Below, one piece after another: positions 37,571 to 46,475 of a stretch of 64,000 nucleotides of DNA (positions are counted from its first letter, which is position 1; each line of letters opens with the position of its first letter). Where the stretch lies: assembly GCF_003477995.1 (NCBI RefSeq), contig NZ_QUEM01000002.1:1-64000 (forward strand). Direction: 5' to 3'. The DNA comes from Bacteroides sp. OF04-15BH (GTDB lineage: Bacteria; Bacteroidota; Bacteroidia; Bacteroidales; Bacteroidaceae). A model generated the notes under the pieces. The model was not told the origin of the DNA. It saw only the letters and a list, made by a program, of their open reading frames with translations, and made no database searches. A program made the position numbers and the translations under genes.

Positions 37571-37606
37571 AAAGGCTGCTCTTCGGAGTGGCCTTTCTTT
37601 GTTTTT
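37571..37606 (+). terminator. Terminator of ferredoxin
   Basis: 11-bp stem AAAGGCTGCTC with GAGTGGCCTTT (two GU pairs) closed by a TTCG tetraloop, followed by CTTTGTTTTTG. Confidence 0.9.
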
Positions 37607-37628
37607 GCCGGGCACGGAATGCCGGCGA

Positions 37629-37670
37629 AAAATCATTTCGATGATTGTGGAAAATCATCGAAATGATTTT
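37629..37670. repeat. Perfect 18-bp hairpin
   Basis: AAAATCATTTCGATGATT (37629-37646) pairs fully with 37653-37670, loop GTGGAA. It lies just after the ferredoxin terminator. Similar ATGATTTTC-type sequence appears near 3590-3635. Confidence 0.7.
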
Positions 37671-37785
37671 GAAAAAACGTGCTGATGACTTTTTTGTGCG
37701 GTTACGGAATTCTTGCCACCGCGATTTCTTGATACTTTCTCTAAAATAAACTACTTTTGCTTATCATCTATTTTGTTTACTTACT

Positions 37786-38724
37786 ATGAATAAGCATTTT
37801 TTATTTTTAGGGCTGGTCTGTCTGTTCAGCCTGAGTCTGTTGAGTTGTGCAACCGGGCGCAACAGTATGGGAAAGAAAATCAAGAATGGTCCGAAACATG
37901 TGGTATTGGTTGGCTTCGACGGCCTGAGTGCTCATGCCGTGAAAAGTGACAAAGCTAAAATGCCCGTATTTAAAAAGCTGCTGGAGCGGGGTGCCGGCAC
38001 GCTGGAGAACCGCTCCGTGCTCCCCTCCTCGAGTGCGGTGAACTGGGCGTCCATGTTCATGGGGGCCGGTCCGGAGCTGCACGGATATACGGAGTGGGGC
38101 AGCGCGCGTCCCGACCTGCCGCCGCGCGTGCTCACGGACAACGGAATGTTTCCGGACATCTATTACCTGCTCCGCAAGGCGCGCCCCGAAGCCGAGCTGG
38201 GATTCTTCTACGAGTGGGGCGGCATGCGCCGTCTGGTGGATACCCTTTCGGTGAGCCGGCTGGAGCCTCTGGCCCTGTCTGCCGGGAACACGGAGCAGGC
38301 CGTGGCCGGTGTAACGGCATATATCCGCGAGAAGAAACCGCTGTTCTGCTCGGTGATCTTCGGCGAGCCCGACGGGGTGGGCCACGGCATAGGCTGGGAG
38401 TCACCGGAATATTTTGCCATGCTGGCGCATCTGGACCGTGCCCTGGGCCGGATTGTGCAGGCTGTGGACGACGCGGGCATGACGGACGAAACCGTATTCA
38501 TCCTGGCGGCCGATCATGGAGGCATACGCAAGGGCCACGGCGGGAAGACCATGGAAGAGATGCAGACGGCCATTGTTTTCTCGGGCAAGGGAGTGAAGGC
38601 CGGCTATCGCATTCCGGAATCTACGATGGTTTTCGACATTGCCGGCACGGTGGCCTGGCTGTTCGGGCTCGAGGCGCCTCAGGTGTGGCTGGCGCGCCCC
38701 ATAAAGTCTGCCTTTGAGGATTAA
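37786..38724 (+). CDS. Type I phosphodiesterase/alkaline phosphatase-like lipoprotein
   Basis: Metal-dependent phosphodiesterase or pyrophosphatase of the NPP/alkaline-phosphatase superfamily. 312 aa with lipobox LLSC (C21). Active-site elements: VLVGFDGLS (metal Asp), PSSSAVNW (nucleophile, Ser here), GEPDGVGHG (metal Asp/His), AADHGG (metal Asp-His). Probably anchored in the envelope. Visibly more GC-rich than genes on either side. Followed after 35 bp by an acyltransferase on the same strand, probably co-transcribed. Substrate unknown. Confidence 0.87.
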   Translation: MNKHFLFLGLVCLFSLSLLSCATGRNSMGKKIKNGPKHVVLVGFDGLSAHAVKSDKAKMPVFKKLLERGAGTLENRSVLPSSSAVNWASMFMGAGPELHGYTEWGSARPDLPPRVLTDNGMFPDIYYLLRKARPEAELGFFYEWGGMRRLVDTLSVSRLEPLALSAGNTEQAVAGVTAYIREKKPLFCSVIFGEPDGVGHGIGWESPEYFAMLAHLDRALGRIVQAVDDAGMTDETVFILAADHGGIRKGHGGKTMEEMQTAIVFSGKGVKAGYRIPESTMVFDIAGTVAWLFGLEAPQVWLARPIKSAFED

Positions 38725-38759
38725 CCAACCGTTCTATATCATCTTAAAGAGAAACCCTT

Positions 38760-39899
38760 ATGAGTAAAATTTCTTCGTCTGCCTTTGCAGACACCAAGCC
38801 CCACTATGCCTTGCTGGACGGGCTGCGCGGCGTGGCGGCTCTGATTGTGATCTGGTATCATGTGTTCGAGGCCTTTGCCGCCAGTCCGGTGGAACAGCGT
38901 GTGAATCATGGCTTTCTGGCCGTGGATTTCTTTTTCATCCTTTCGGGCTTTGTCATCGGCTATGCCTATGACGACCGTTGGGGAACCCGGCTGACGCTGA
39001 AGGATTTCTTCAGGCGCCGTCTGATCCGTCTGCATCCCATGGTGGTGCCGGCCTGTGTGCTGGGCGTCATTTCCTTCTGCATCCAGGGGTGCGAGACGTG
39101 GGAGGGCACCCGGGTGGCTTTCTCCTGCGTGATGCTCGCTGCGCTGATGCAGATGCTGATGCTGCCCGTGTGGCCGGGGGCGGCCGCCGAGGTGCGCGGG
39201 GCGGGCGAGATGTATCCGCTGAACGGTCCGTCGTGGTCGTTGTTCTTTGAGTATATCGGCAATGTGCTCTATGCGCTGTGGCTGCGCCGCCTGTCCACCC
39301 GCGCGCTGGGCTGTTTCGTGGCGCTGGCCGGAGCCGGTCTGGCGGCCTTTGCGCTGGGCAATCTGTCGGGATTCGGCAATCTGGGTGTGGGCTGGACCTT
39401 TGCCGGCGATAATTTCCCGGGCGGCATGTTGCGCATGACCTTCTCCTTCTCGGCGGGACTGCTGCTGTCGCGGGTGTTCCGTCCGCGGGCGGTGCGCGGC
39501 GCCTTCTGGATCTGTTCGCTGGTGCTGGTGGTGCTGCTGGCCCTGCCTTATATGGGCGACGGCAGCCGGCCCTGGGTGAATGCGCTTTATGAGGTGGTGT
39601 GCGTGGTCGTTGTCTTCCCGCTGCTGGTGTGGCTGGCGGCTTCGGGCCGCACTACCGATGTGCGCTCTGCGGCCGTCTGCAAGTTCCTGGGCGACATTTC
39701 CTATCCGCTGTATATCATCCATTATCCTTCCATCTATCTGCTGTTCGTGGCATCGCGCAAGTATGAGATGACTTTTGCGGACGCCTGGCCTTATGCCCTG
39801 TTGATTTTTGCGGGCAATATTCTGCTGGCCCGGGTGCTGCTGAAGATTTACGACGAGCCGGTGCGGCGGTGGCTCACCCGCGTGTGGATGAAAAGATAG
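38760..39899 (+). CDS. Membrane acyltransferase 3 family protein
   Basis: 379-aa integral-membrane O-acyltransferase of the OafA/acyltransferase-3 group, expected to acetylate surface polysaccharide or peptidoglycan sugars. Key segments: YALLDGLRGVAALIVIWYHVFEAF with the catalytic-type His, then FLAVDFFFILSGFVIGY and FFRRRLIRLHP, followed by about eight further hydrophobic helices, with PLYIIHYPSIYL near the end. Visibly GC-rich like its upstream neighbour. Acceptor not predictable. Confidence 0.9.
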   Translation: MSKISSSAFADTKPHYALLDGLRGVAALIVIWYHVFEAFAASPVEQRVNHGFLAVDFFFILSGFVIGYAYDDRWGTRLTLKDFFRRRLIRLHPMVVPACVLGVISFCIQGCETWEGTRVAFSCVMLAALMQMLMLPVWPGAAAEVRGAGEMYPLNGPSWSLFFEYIGNVLYALWLRRLSTRALGCFVALAGAGLAAFALGNLSGFGNLGVGWTFAGDNFPGGMLRMTFSFSAGLLLSRVFRPRAVRGAFWICSLVLVVLLALPYMGDGSRPWVNALYEVVCVVVVFPLLVWLAASGRTTDVRSAAVCKFLGDISYPLYIIHYPSIYLLFVASRKYEMTFADAWPYALLIFAGNILLARVLLKIYDEPVRRWLTRVWMKR

Positions 39900-40023
39900 T
39901 TCCTGAGCCGGGGGATAAAAGGAAGAGGGTGAATATTGATCCTGCAAATGTAAATGTGTCAAAATTCATTTTTTGAGAAGAGGAACTTGGAATTTGAAAT
40001 TGGAGCACCTTGACAGACTAAAG

Positions 40024-40068
40024 AAATGACCGTATCAGAACTCAACATGGAGTTTGATACGGTCATTT
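40024..40068. terminator. Terminator between convergent units
   Basis: 14-bp stem AAATGACCGTATCA (40024-40037) with 40055-40068, continued by AACTC/GAGTT, loop AACATG. Followed on plus by a T-rich stretch. It probably ends the acyltransferase transcript and may act on the SusCD operon from the other side. Confidence 0.8.
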
Positions 40069-40142
40069 TATTTTATTGGGGGGGAGGGGACTCTCTCCCC
40101 CGTTGTTTTCGGGAATCCTGTGCTAAAGGATTCGGGATGGGG

Positions 40143-41804
40143 TTACTTCTGCACCTTCACGCTGGCGCGGCCGTCGGTCAGTACGTAGACGCCCTGCTGC
40201 AGGTGGTCGATGCTGAGGGAAGTCACTTTCCGGGCCTGCTGCAACAGACGGCCCTGAAGGTCGTAGACCTGAACATCGGTGGCGCGGTCGAAGAAGAAGG
40301 TGTTGCCCACACGGCGGGTCTCCAGCGCCGGAACATCCTGAATGCCGGTGGTGGGGGCGCTCACGGTGAGCGTGGTTTCCAGGCTCTCGGTGTCTACGGA
40401 GCGCAGGGCTGAGGTTTCGCCCCGGCGGTCGGCACCCGTAATCAGGGCGGTGGCGTTCTCGTTGGCCGCACCGCTGCCCGCGAAGCTGTATTCCAGTGGG
40501 GCGGTGATCTTCTTCTCGTTGTTCTGGTCCTGGAGCACGTAGCCGTAAACGGATACCACGCCGCCGTTTACGGTCATGGCGTTGAAGTTCTCGCTGAAAT
40601 ATTTGCCGTCGCCTTCAGACAGACCGCTCACGTGGCTCCACTGCAGCTCGAGAGTCTCCCGGTTCAGGGCGGCCACGAACAGGTCGGTGCCGTCGGTGTG
40701 GGTCTGCGCGTTGTCGAAGGCCAGCTGCTGGAAGAAGGTTCCGCCGATATACAGGTTCTTGTCATCGGCCTTCAGCGCGCCGATGCGGTTGTAGGCGGCC
40801 GACTCCGTGTGGGCCGGAGCGTGGAAGGTCTTGGTCTTTACCGTCGCATCCTTGATGGACGAAACGATGTAGGCGTGCTCGAAGGAGCCCAGGTCGTCGT
40901 AGGTGAGTGTGATCTCTTCCGACTTGCCGGCGGCATCGTATTTCACCTTGCCGTTGGCCACGAAGCAGAGGTAAACGGTGCCGTTGTCTACCGTGAAGTT
41001 CAGGTTCTCGAAGCCCATCTGGGTGGACTGGAACTGCTCGGCCACACTGATGTGGGCCACAGAGGCCGCGCCCTTCAGGTCGGCGGCGTTCAGGCTGAAG
41101 ATACCGCCGCTCTCCAGATCGCTGTACATGAAGTCGAATACGTTCAGATACATGCCGCCCCACTTCATGTCGTCGATGAGGACATCGCCGGTGTGGGTGG
41201 CCGAAGCGTAAATCTTTCCGTTGCCGGCCTCCAGATGCTTGATGGTGATGTAAGGATAGCCGTTGTCCGGGAAATACAGACCGCTGTTGGCTGCGTCTTC
41301 ATTGGTCTGTGCCAGGAAGGTGCGCACGGCCTGAAGCGCTCCGTCGGCATTGTAGGAGGCGATGAAAGAGGCGGTCTTGTTGGTCTCGTTCTCCGCGCCC
41401 TTGATCTCCTGGGTCTTGCCGTCGGTGCTGCCCACAAGAACCACGTCGGCAAACGTTCCGGCAATGTATACGTTGTTGCTCTCGTCGGTGGTGACGCTGG
41501 TGATGGTGGCGGCACCGCTCAGACCGATGGCCCAGGCTGCCGTGCCGTCGGCATGGTATTTGGCCAGATAGGCGCTGTTGGCGATGGGCTCCAGAGTGGT
41601 GGAGCCGATGGTGATCGGCTGGGTGAACTGTCCGGTGGTATACGTGCTTCCGGCCTGGTCCACGCAGACCGGTGCCTGAAGATAGAGCTCGTCGATGGTG
41701 CTGACGCCCGTCACTTTGGCGGTCCATTCCTGAAGTCCTTCAGCCTGTGTCTGAAGGTTCATGCTCAGCAGGCCTAAAGAGGCGATAAGTAATGTTTTCT
41801 TCAT
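40143..41804 (-). CDS. Beta-propeller-like protein with type IX sorting tail
   Basis: 553-aa exported protein. Signal peptide ends LQTQAE. The body has SBBP-like repeats (GSTYTTGQFTQPITIGSTTL; NNVYIAGTFADVVLVGST; KNLYIGGTFFQQLAFDN), as in beta-propeller folds. The C-terminal 70 residues form a type A sorting domain (VQVYDLQGRLLQQ, then LSIDHLQQGVYVLT, ending in a Lys-rich SVKVQK). It lies 24 bp after susD and is the last gene of the metalloprotease-SusC-SusD operon, so it is probably a surface partner of that uptake system. Binding target unknown. Confidence 0.82.
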   Translation of the reverse strand: MKKTLLIASLGLLSMNLQTQAEGLQEWTAKVTGVSTIDELYLQAPVCVDQAGSTYTTGQFTQPITIGSTTLEPIANSAYLAKYHADGTAAWAIGLSGAATITSVTTDESNNVYIAGTFADVVLVGSTDGKTQEIKGAENETNKTASFIASYNADGALQAVRTFLAQTNEDAANSGLYFPDNGYPYITIKHLEAGNGKIYASATHTGDVLIDDMKWGGMYLNVFDFMYSDLESGGIFSLNAADLKGAASVAHISVAEQFQSTQMGFENLNFTVDNGTVYLCFVANGKVKYDAAGKSEEITLTYDDLGSFEHAYIVSSIKDATVKTKTFHAPAHTESAAYNRIGALKADDKNLYIGGTFFQQLAFDNAQTHTDGTDLFVAALNRETLELQWSHVSGLSEGDGKYFSENFNAMTVNGGVVSVYGYVLQDQNNEKKITAPLEYSFAGSGAANENATALITGADRRGETSALRSVDTESLETTLTVSAPTTGIQDVPALETRRVGNTFFFDRATDVQVYDLQGRLLQQARKVTSLSIDHLQQGVYVLTDGRASVKVQK

Positions 41805-41828
41805 AATCGTTTGTTTTTAAGTGAATCT

Positions 41829-43193
41829 TTATTGTGTAGTCAAAACGGTTTGTGCCTGTTCCTTTCCCAGTTCCGGATTGGCGGCAACGGCTTCCGACGG
41901 GATGCGCAGGGTGTAGCGGCTGTCGCCGGCTTCCAGCGTGTAGGCCGTTCCGTTGTGGGTCTTGGTCAGCGCCGGACGGTCGGTGCGGCGCAGGTCAAAC
42001 CAGCGGTGCCCCTCGAAGGCCAGCTCGCGCAGACGCTCGTCGGCAATCTCGCCGCGCAGCGCGGTCTGGTCCATCTGGCGCAGGGCTTCCTGCTGCACGG
42101 TGAACTGGGCCGGCGTGTAGCGCTTGCTCATCAGCGCTTCGAGATACACCTTGGCCGAGTCGGGACGGTTCAGTTCGTTCCAGGCCTCGGCGGCAATCAG
42201 GTAGAAGTCGGCCGTGCGGAACGTGCAGCGGTATTCGTTGCTGCCTCCCTTCACCAGCTTGGTGGTGCTGGCCGTTATCTGCTTGTAGTATTTCGACTTG
42301 CGCAGGTCGCCGGTGCGGTACTTGGCCAGCAGCTCGGCCGACGGATTGCCGGCGTTGAAGTAGTTGGAGGTCATCACCTGCTCCAGCGAGACGATGGCCT
42401 CGGGCGACTGGTAGTGGTTGGGCAGCACCTTGGTGTTGTTCAGGTTTACCAGCGTGTCCTGCTGCTGGAGCACCTGCTTCGAAGCGTCCAGAGCGCCCTG
42501 CCAGTTGCCCATGTAAAGGGCCACGCGTGCCCGTAGCGCCTGAGCCGAGAGCTTGTTGAAGCGGTAGGTCTTTCCGGCTTCCCATTTCTCCACGTTCAGA
42601 TAATTCTCCGCCTGATCAATATCGCGGTTTATCTGGTCGTAGATCTGGCCCACGGTGGCTTTCTTTAATACGGCATCCACATTGGTGTCGAGCTTCAGCG
42701 GAACGGCCAGCGTGGTGGCCGGATCGCAATGCGTGTAAGGCGCTCCGTACAGGTTCACCAGAATGAAGTGCATGTAGGCGCGCAGCATGTAGCTTTCGCC
42801 CACCAGCTGACGGATCTCTTCGGTCGAGGCCTCGGTGATCTTGTCCTGATGCTCGATGATGTAGTTGGCCACATAGATGGTGTGGTAGAAAGTGCGCCAG
42901 CTGAAACTGCTGGTGGTTTCCTGCGGCGCGTCGTCGTTCCAGCTCCAGATGTCGAAGTAGGCGTTGTAGTCCTCGCTGCTGGCGCCGTCCATCTTCATCT
43001 CGTCCGAGCGGAATGTGGCCAGACCGCGGTCTTCGGGCACATCGTCGTAGGCCTTGGTCAGCAGGGCGCGATACTCGGCTCCCGTCTTGGGAATGACCTT
43101 TCCGATGGGCTGGATGTCCAGAAAATCGTCACACGATTGCAGGGTGAAGCTTCCTAAAGCCAGCACGCAATATAATAAATGTCTTATTTTCAT
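41829..43193 (-). CDS. SusD/RagB-family surface lipoprotein
   Basis: 454-aa nutrient-binding lipoprotein that caps the adjacent SusC/RagA channel. Lipobox ends LQSC (C20), followed by DDFLDIQP, the classic SusD mature start. Mid-protein LVGESYMLRAYMHFILVNLYGAPYTH is the family's first TPR-like signature, and the C-terminal RLRELAFEGHRWFDLRR is the other. Gap of 14 bp from susC. The neighbouring metalloprotease suggests a peptide ligand, as for RagB, rather than a glycan. Confidence 0.95.
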   Translation of the reverse strand: MKIRHLLYCVLALGSFTLQSCDDFLDIQPIGKVIPKTGAEYRALLTKAYDDVPEDRGLATFRSDEMKMDGASSEDYNAYFDIWSWNDDAPQETTSSFSWRTFYHTIYVANYIIEHQDKITEASTEEIRQLVGESYMLRAYMHFILVNLYGAPYTHCDPATTLAVPLKLDTNVDAVLKKATVGQIYDQINRDIDQAENYLNVEKWEAGKTYRFNKLSAQALRARVALYMGNWQGALDASKQVLQQQDTLVNLNNTKVLPNHYQSPEAIVSLEQVMTSNYFNAGNPSAELLAKYRTGDLRKSKYYKQITASTTKLVKGGSNEYRCTFRTADFYLIAAEAWNELNRPDSAKVYLEALMSKRYTPAQFTVQQEALRQMDQTALRGEIADERLRELAFEGHRWFDLRRTDRPALTKTHNGTAYTLEAGDSRYTLRIPSEAVAANPELGKEQAQTVLTTQ

Positions 43194-43207
43194 CAGTTCT
43201 TCCTTCC

Positions 43208-46200
43208 TTAAAAGTTAATGTTCAGTCCAAAGATCACGCTTCGCTGGATGGGCTGGGCATAGAGGTTGCCCATTGTCTCCGGATCCAGATAGTTGGTGTA
43301 GTCGCTGGCAATCACCGCCAGGTTGCGGCCCTCGAGCGATACCGAAGCACTGCTGATGCCGAACTTCTTGAGCCATTCGCCGGGCAGCTTGTAGCCCAGA
43401 CGGACGCTCTGCAGACGCATGTAGTTGCAGTCTCTCACCCAGATGTCCAGATAGTTGTAGAGCTGGTATTCGGAGTACTGGATGTACTCGGCCGGGCGCT
43501 CGCTGCTGGTCATCAGCTTCGGATAGATGGTGTTCTGGTTCTCCGGAGTCCAACGGTTCAGAATGTCGTGGTTGGTATTCATGCCACGGTCAAAGTTGGT
43601 CGGGGAGTAAGAAGGCGTTACGCGCACCTTCATGCCCAGATTGAAGAAGAAGTTCACACCCAACTGCCAGTTCTTGTATTCAAAGGTATTGATGAAACCT
43701 CCGGAAACCTTCGGATCGGTAGTACCCATGTAGGTGAACAGGTCGCGCTGTTCCTGCGCGCTCAGCGTGCTGGCCCCGTGCTGGTTCAGCTTCAGGAACT
43801 CGGTGGCGGTCACCTTCTTTCCGTCCTTGGTCAGGAAGAGTGGATAACCGTCTTCGTCCAGTCCGGCGGTCTTGTAGGCAAAGATGGCGCCTACGGGATA
43901 ACCTTCACGGCCGGGGTATGTGGCGTTTTCGGCCACGGTTTCCTTCAATACCTTGTTTTCATTGAAGCCCAGATTGATATTGGTGTACCAGGTGAAGTCC
44001 TTCGTGCGGATGTTCCGTGTGGCCAGTGATACTTCCACACCCTTGTTCTCCATGCTGGCCCAGTTGATGGTCGTTGAGGAGAATCCGGTTTCCAGCGGCA
44101 GCATCTTCATGCCGATCAGGTCGGAACTGTAGCGATAGTAATAGTCCACACCCAGACGGATGGCATTGTTCAGGATAGCCAGATCCATACCCACATTGGC
44201 ATTCTGGGTCTTTTCCCAGCGCAGGGACGGATTCGGTGCCGTTTCCGATTCAATCATGTCTTCGGAATAACCCGGCAGGATGGTGCCCTGCAGGTAGCTT
44301 CCGATGAGGTAAGGCGAGGTGGTCTTGTCGATATTACCTTGCAGACCGTATGAGGCGCGGATGCCCAAATCATTGATGGCATCAACGTCTTTCAGGAAGT
44401 TTTCTTCCTTGACGCGCCACAAACCGCTGACCGAATAAAGCGGCAGATAGCGGTATTTCTTGGAGACACCGAACACGTCGGAACCGTCGAAACGGATGCT
44501 TCCGCCCAAAGTATAGCGGGCCTTGTAGGTGTAAGAACCGGTGGCGAACCAGGATACAAAGGCATTTTCCGTAAAGGATTCCTGATGCAGCGGGAAATAT
44601 TTGGCCACATCCTCGTTCGGGAAAATAACCGGTTGCGAGGTCAGCGTGCGGTTGTCATAACCGTAAGCGGCCGAGAAGGTGCTGCTGTATTCGGAGTGAC
44701 GAATCTCTGTTCCGGCCATGAGCTGCACATCATGCTTGTTCTTGAAGCGCTGCTGATACTCGGCCATCGCCTTCCACGTCCACTGATTGTTGTGGGTTTC
44801 GGTCACCTTGTGCATACCGCCTTCGGGCAGGAAGCTGCGCTTTCCGTCAGAATATGAGTACTGGGCGCGCTCGTGATCCTTACGCATGGCGAAGCTGTTC
44901 TCGCCGGCGTACTTGTCCAAAGTTGAGGCATCCACCTGAAGACCGAACTGAGAGGTCAGCTTGAAATAGTCGTTCAGCTTGAGTTCTCCGTCGAAGATGG
45001 CCATCACTGAGCGGTCGGTCCGCTCGTTCGAGGTGTTGGCGCGCTCCTCGAATATGTTGAAATCCAGCTCGGAGTCCTCTTTACCGCCCTGCACGTTCAC
45101 GTCGTAGATGTAGTTTCCGTTCTCGTCAAACGGACGCATGTACGGGTTGGCCAGACGCGAGTAGTACACCGGATTCACGAAACCGTTGTAGTCGGTCATG
45201 TAGCTCTTCTGCTGGCGCTGGTTGGCAAATACCGAAGCACCGAGCTTCAGGCGCTTGTTTACCTGATAATTGGTTTTCAGGGTTACGTTGAAACGGTTGT
45301 TGTCCACGCCGGTGACGTTACCCTGCTCGTCGTAGTAACCTACGGAAGTATAATAGTTGGCTTTTTCGTTGCCTCCCGAGATGCTGAAGTTGTATTCCTG
45401 ATTGAATACGTCGCGGAACAGAATGTCATTCCAGTCCGTATTAATCTGGCGCAGCTGGTTGATGGCCGTCTGTGCCTCCGGAGTCAGCGCATCCCAGCCG
45501 CCCTGCTTGTAAGCGTTGGTCAGGCCCATGCTGTTCAATATGCGGGCCACGTCACCTTTATTCTCACGGAAGGTATAGTCCGAGCGGAGCAAGTCCAGCT
45601 CCAGATCCACCTTCTCGTCGGAGTTCAGCAGATTCAGGCGGTCCATGTTGATGTTCGGGCTGTAAGTCAGTTTTGTGGAGAAGTTGATCTGCGGCTTTCC
45701 GGCTTTACCCTTCTTGGTGGTGATGACAATCACACCATTGGCGGCACGGGCACCGTAGATGGCTGTGGCTGCGGCATCCTTCAGCACGGTGATGCTCTCG
45801 ATGTCCGACGGGTTGATGCCGGCGATGGAAGTCTGATAAATATTATCAATATCCTTCAGGTCCTCCATATCGGGGATGTCGGTGCCCTCCAGGGGAATTC
45901 CGTCGAGCACCCACAGAGGCTCCTGCGTTCCGTTGATGGACGCCGTACCGCGGATACGGATTTTTGTCGGTGCTCCCGGCGCTCCGGAAGTGGAAACGGA
46001 CGACAGACCCGAGATCTGTCCGGCCAGTGCCTGGTCGATACTCTTTACCGCTCCGATTTTCTCGTCGGAGATGTTCAGCGTGGTTACCGCTGCCGTCAGT
46101 TTGCGGCGGTCGATTTTCTGATAGCCGGTCACGACCAGTTCGTCCATCTCTTTGGAAGCGCTCTTCAGGACGACCTTGTATTGGTTTACGTTCGGCTTCA

Positions 46201-46465
46201 GGGCTACTTTCTGAGTCTGATAGCCAATGAAGCGCACTTCCAGATAAGCGGTTCCGGCATCCACCTTCAGCGTGAAGTTACCCTCCAGGTCGCTTGTGGT
46301 GCCGTTCATAGCCTTGCCGCCCGAGGCCGGCACCGAGATGGTGGCGCCGGGCAGAGGCTCGTTGTTAAACTCTCCGTCGAGGATGGTTCCCTTGATCGTG
46401 CGGGTCTGGGCCTGCAGTCCTGTCACCGAGAGCAATATAAATAGAATACATTGGATTATTTTCAT
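43208..46465 (-). CDS. SusC/RagA-family TonB-linked outer-membrane protein
   Basis: 1085-aa TonB-dependent transporter. Signal peptide to about 19 (ending GLQAQ); carboxypeptidase-regulatory-like domain about 23-105 (IKGTILDGEFNNEPLPGATI); TonB-box-like MDELVVTGYQKI near 112; plug with SGAPGAPTKIRIRGTASING and ITVLKDAAATAIYGARAANG, the SusC signature; then a long barrel ending IFGLNINF. Starts 10 bp after the metalloprotease stop. With SusD it should import an oligomer, perhaps peptides. Confidence 0.96.
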   Translation of the reverse strand: MKIIQCILFILLSVTGLQAQTRTIKGTILDGEFNNEPLPGATISVPASGGKAMNGTTSDLEGNFTLKVDAGTAYLEVRFIGYQTQKVALKPNVNQYKVVLKSASKEMDELVVTGYQKIDRRKLTAAVTTLNISDEKIGAVKSIDQALAGQISGLSSVSTSGAPGAPTKIRIRGTASINGTQEPLWVLDGIPLEGTDIPDMEDLKDIDNIYQTSIAGINPSDIESITVLKDAAATAIYGARAANGVIVITTKKGKAGKPQINFSTKLTYSPNINMDRLNLLNSDEKVDLELDLLRSDYTFRENKGDVARILNSMGLTNAYKQGGWDALTPEAQTAINQLRQINTDWNDILFRDVFNQEYNFSISGGNEKANYYTSVGYYDEQGNVTGVDNNRFNVTLKTNYQVNKRLKLGASVFANQRQQKSYMTDYNGFVNPVYYSRLANPYMRPFDENGNYIYDVNVQGGKEDSELDFNIFEERANTSNERTDRSVMAIFDGELKLNDYFKLTSQFGLQVDASTLDKYAGENSFAMRKDHERAQYSYSDGKRSFLPEGGMHKVTETHNNQWTWKAMAEYQQRFKNKHDVQLMAGTEIRHSEYSSTFSAAYGYDNRTLTSQPVIFPNEDVAKYFPLHQESFTENAFVSWFATGSYTYKARYTLGGSIRFDGSDVFGVSKKYRYLPLYSVSGLWRVKEENFLKDVDAINDLGIRASYGLQGNIDKTTSPYLIGSYLQGTILPGYSEDMIESETAPNPSLRWEKTQNANVGMDLAILNNAIRLGVDYYYRYSSDLIGMKMLPLETGFSSTTINWASMENKGVEVSLATRNIRTKDFTWYTNINLGFNENKVLKETVAENATYPGREGYPVGAIFAYKTAGLDEDGYPLFLTKDGKKVTATEFLKLNQHGASTLSAQEQRDLFTYMGTTDPKVSGGFINTFEYKNWQLGVNFFFNLGMKVRVTPSYSPTNFDRGMNTNHDILNRWTPENQNTIYPKLMTSSERPAEYIQYSEYQLYNYLDIWVRDCNYMRLQSVRLGYKLPGEWLKKFGISSASVSLEGRNLAVIASDYTNYLDPETMGNLYAQPIQRSVIFGLNINF

Positions 46466-46475
46466 ATACGTTGTT

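Noticed and set aside
38739..39962. 407-codon minus-strand frame across the acyltransferase gene
   Set aside because: Rich in His, Gln and Arg from GC-rich antisense codons; the plus-strand acyltransferase is unambiguous.
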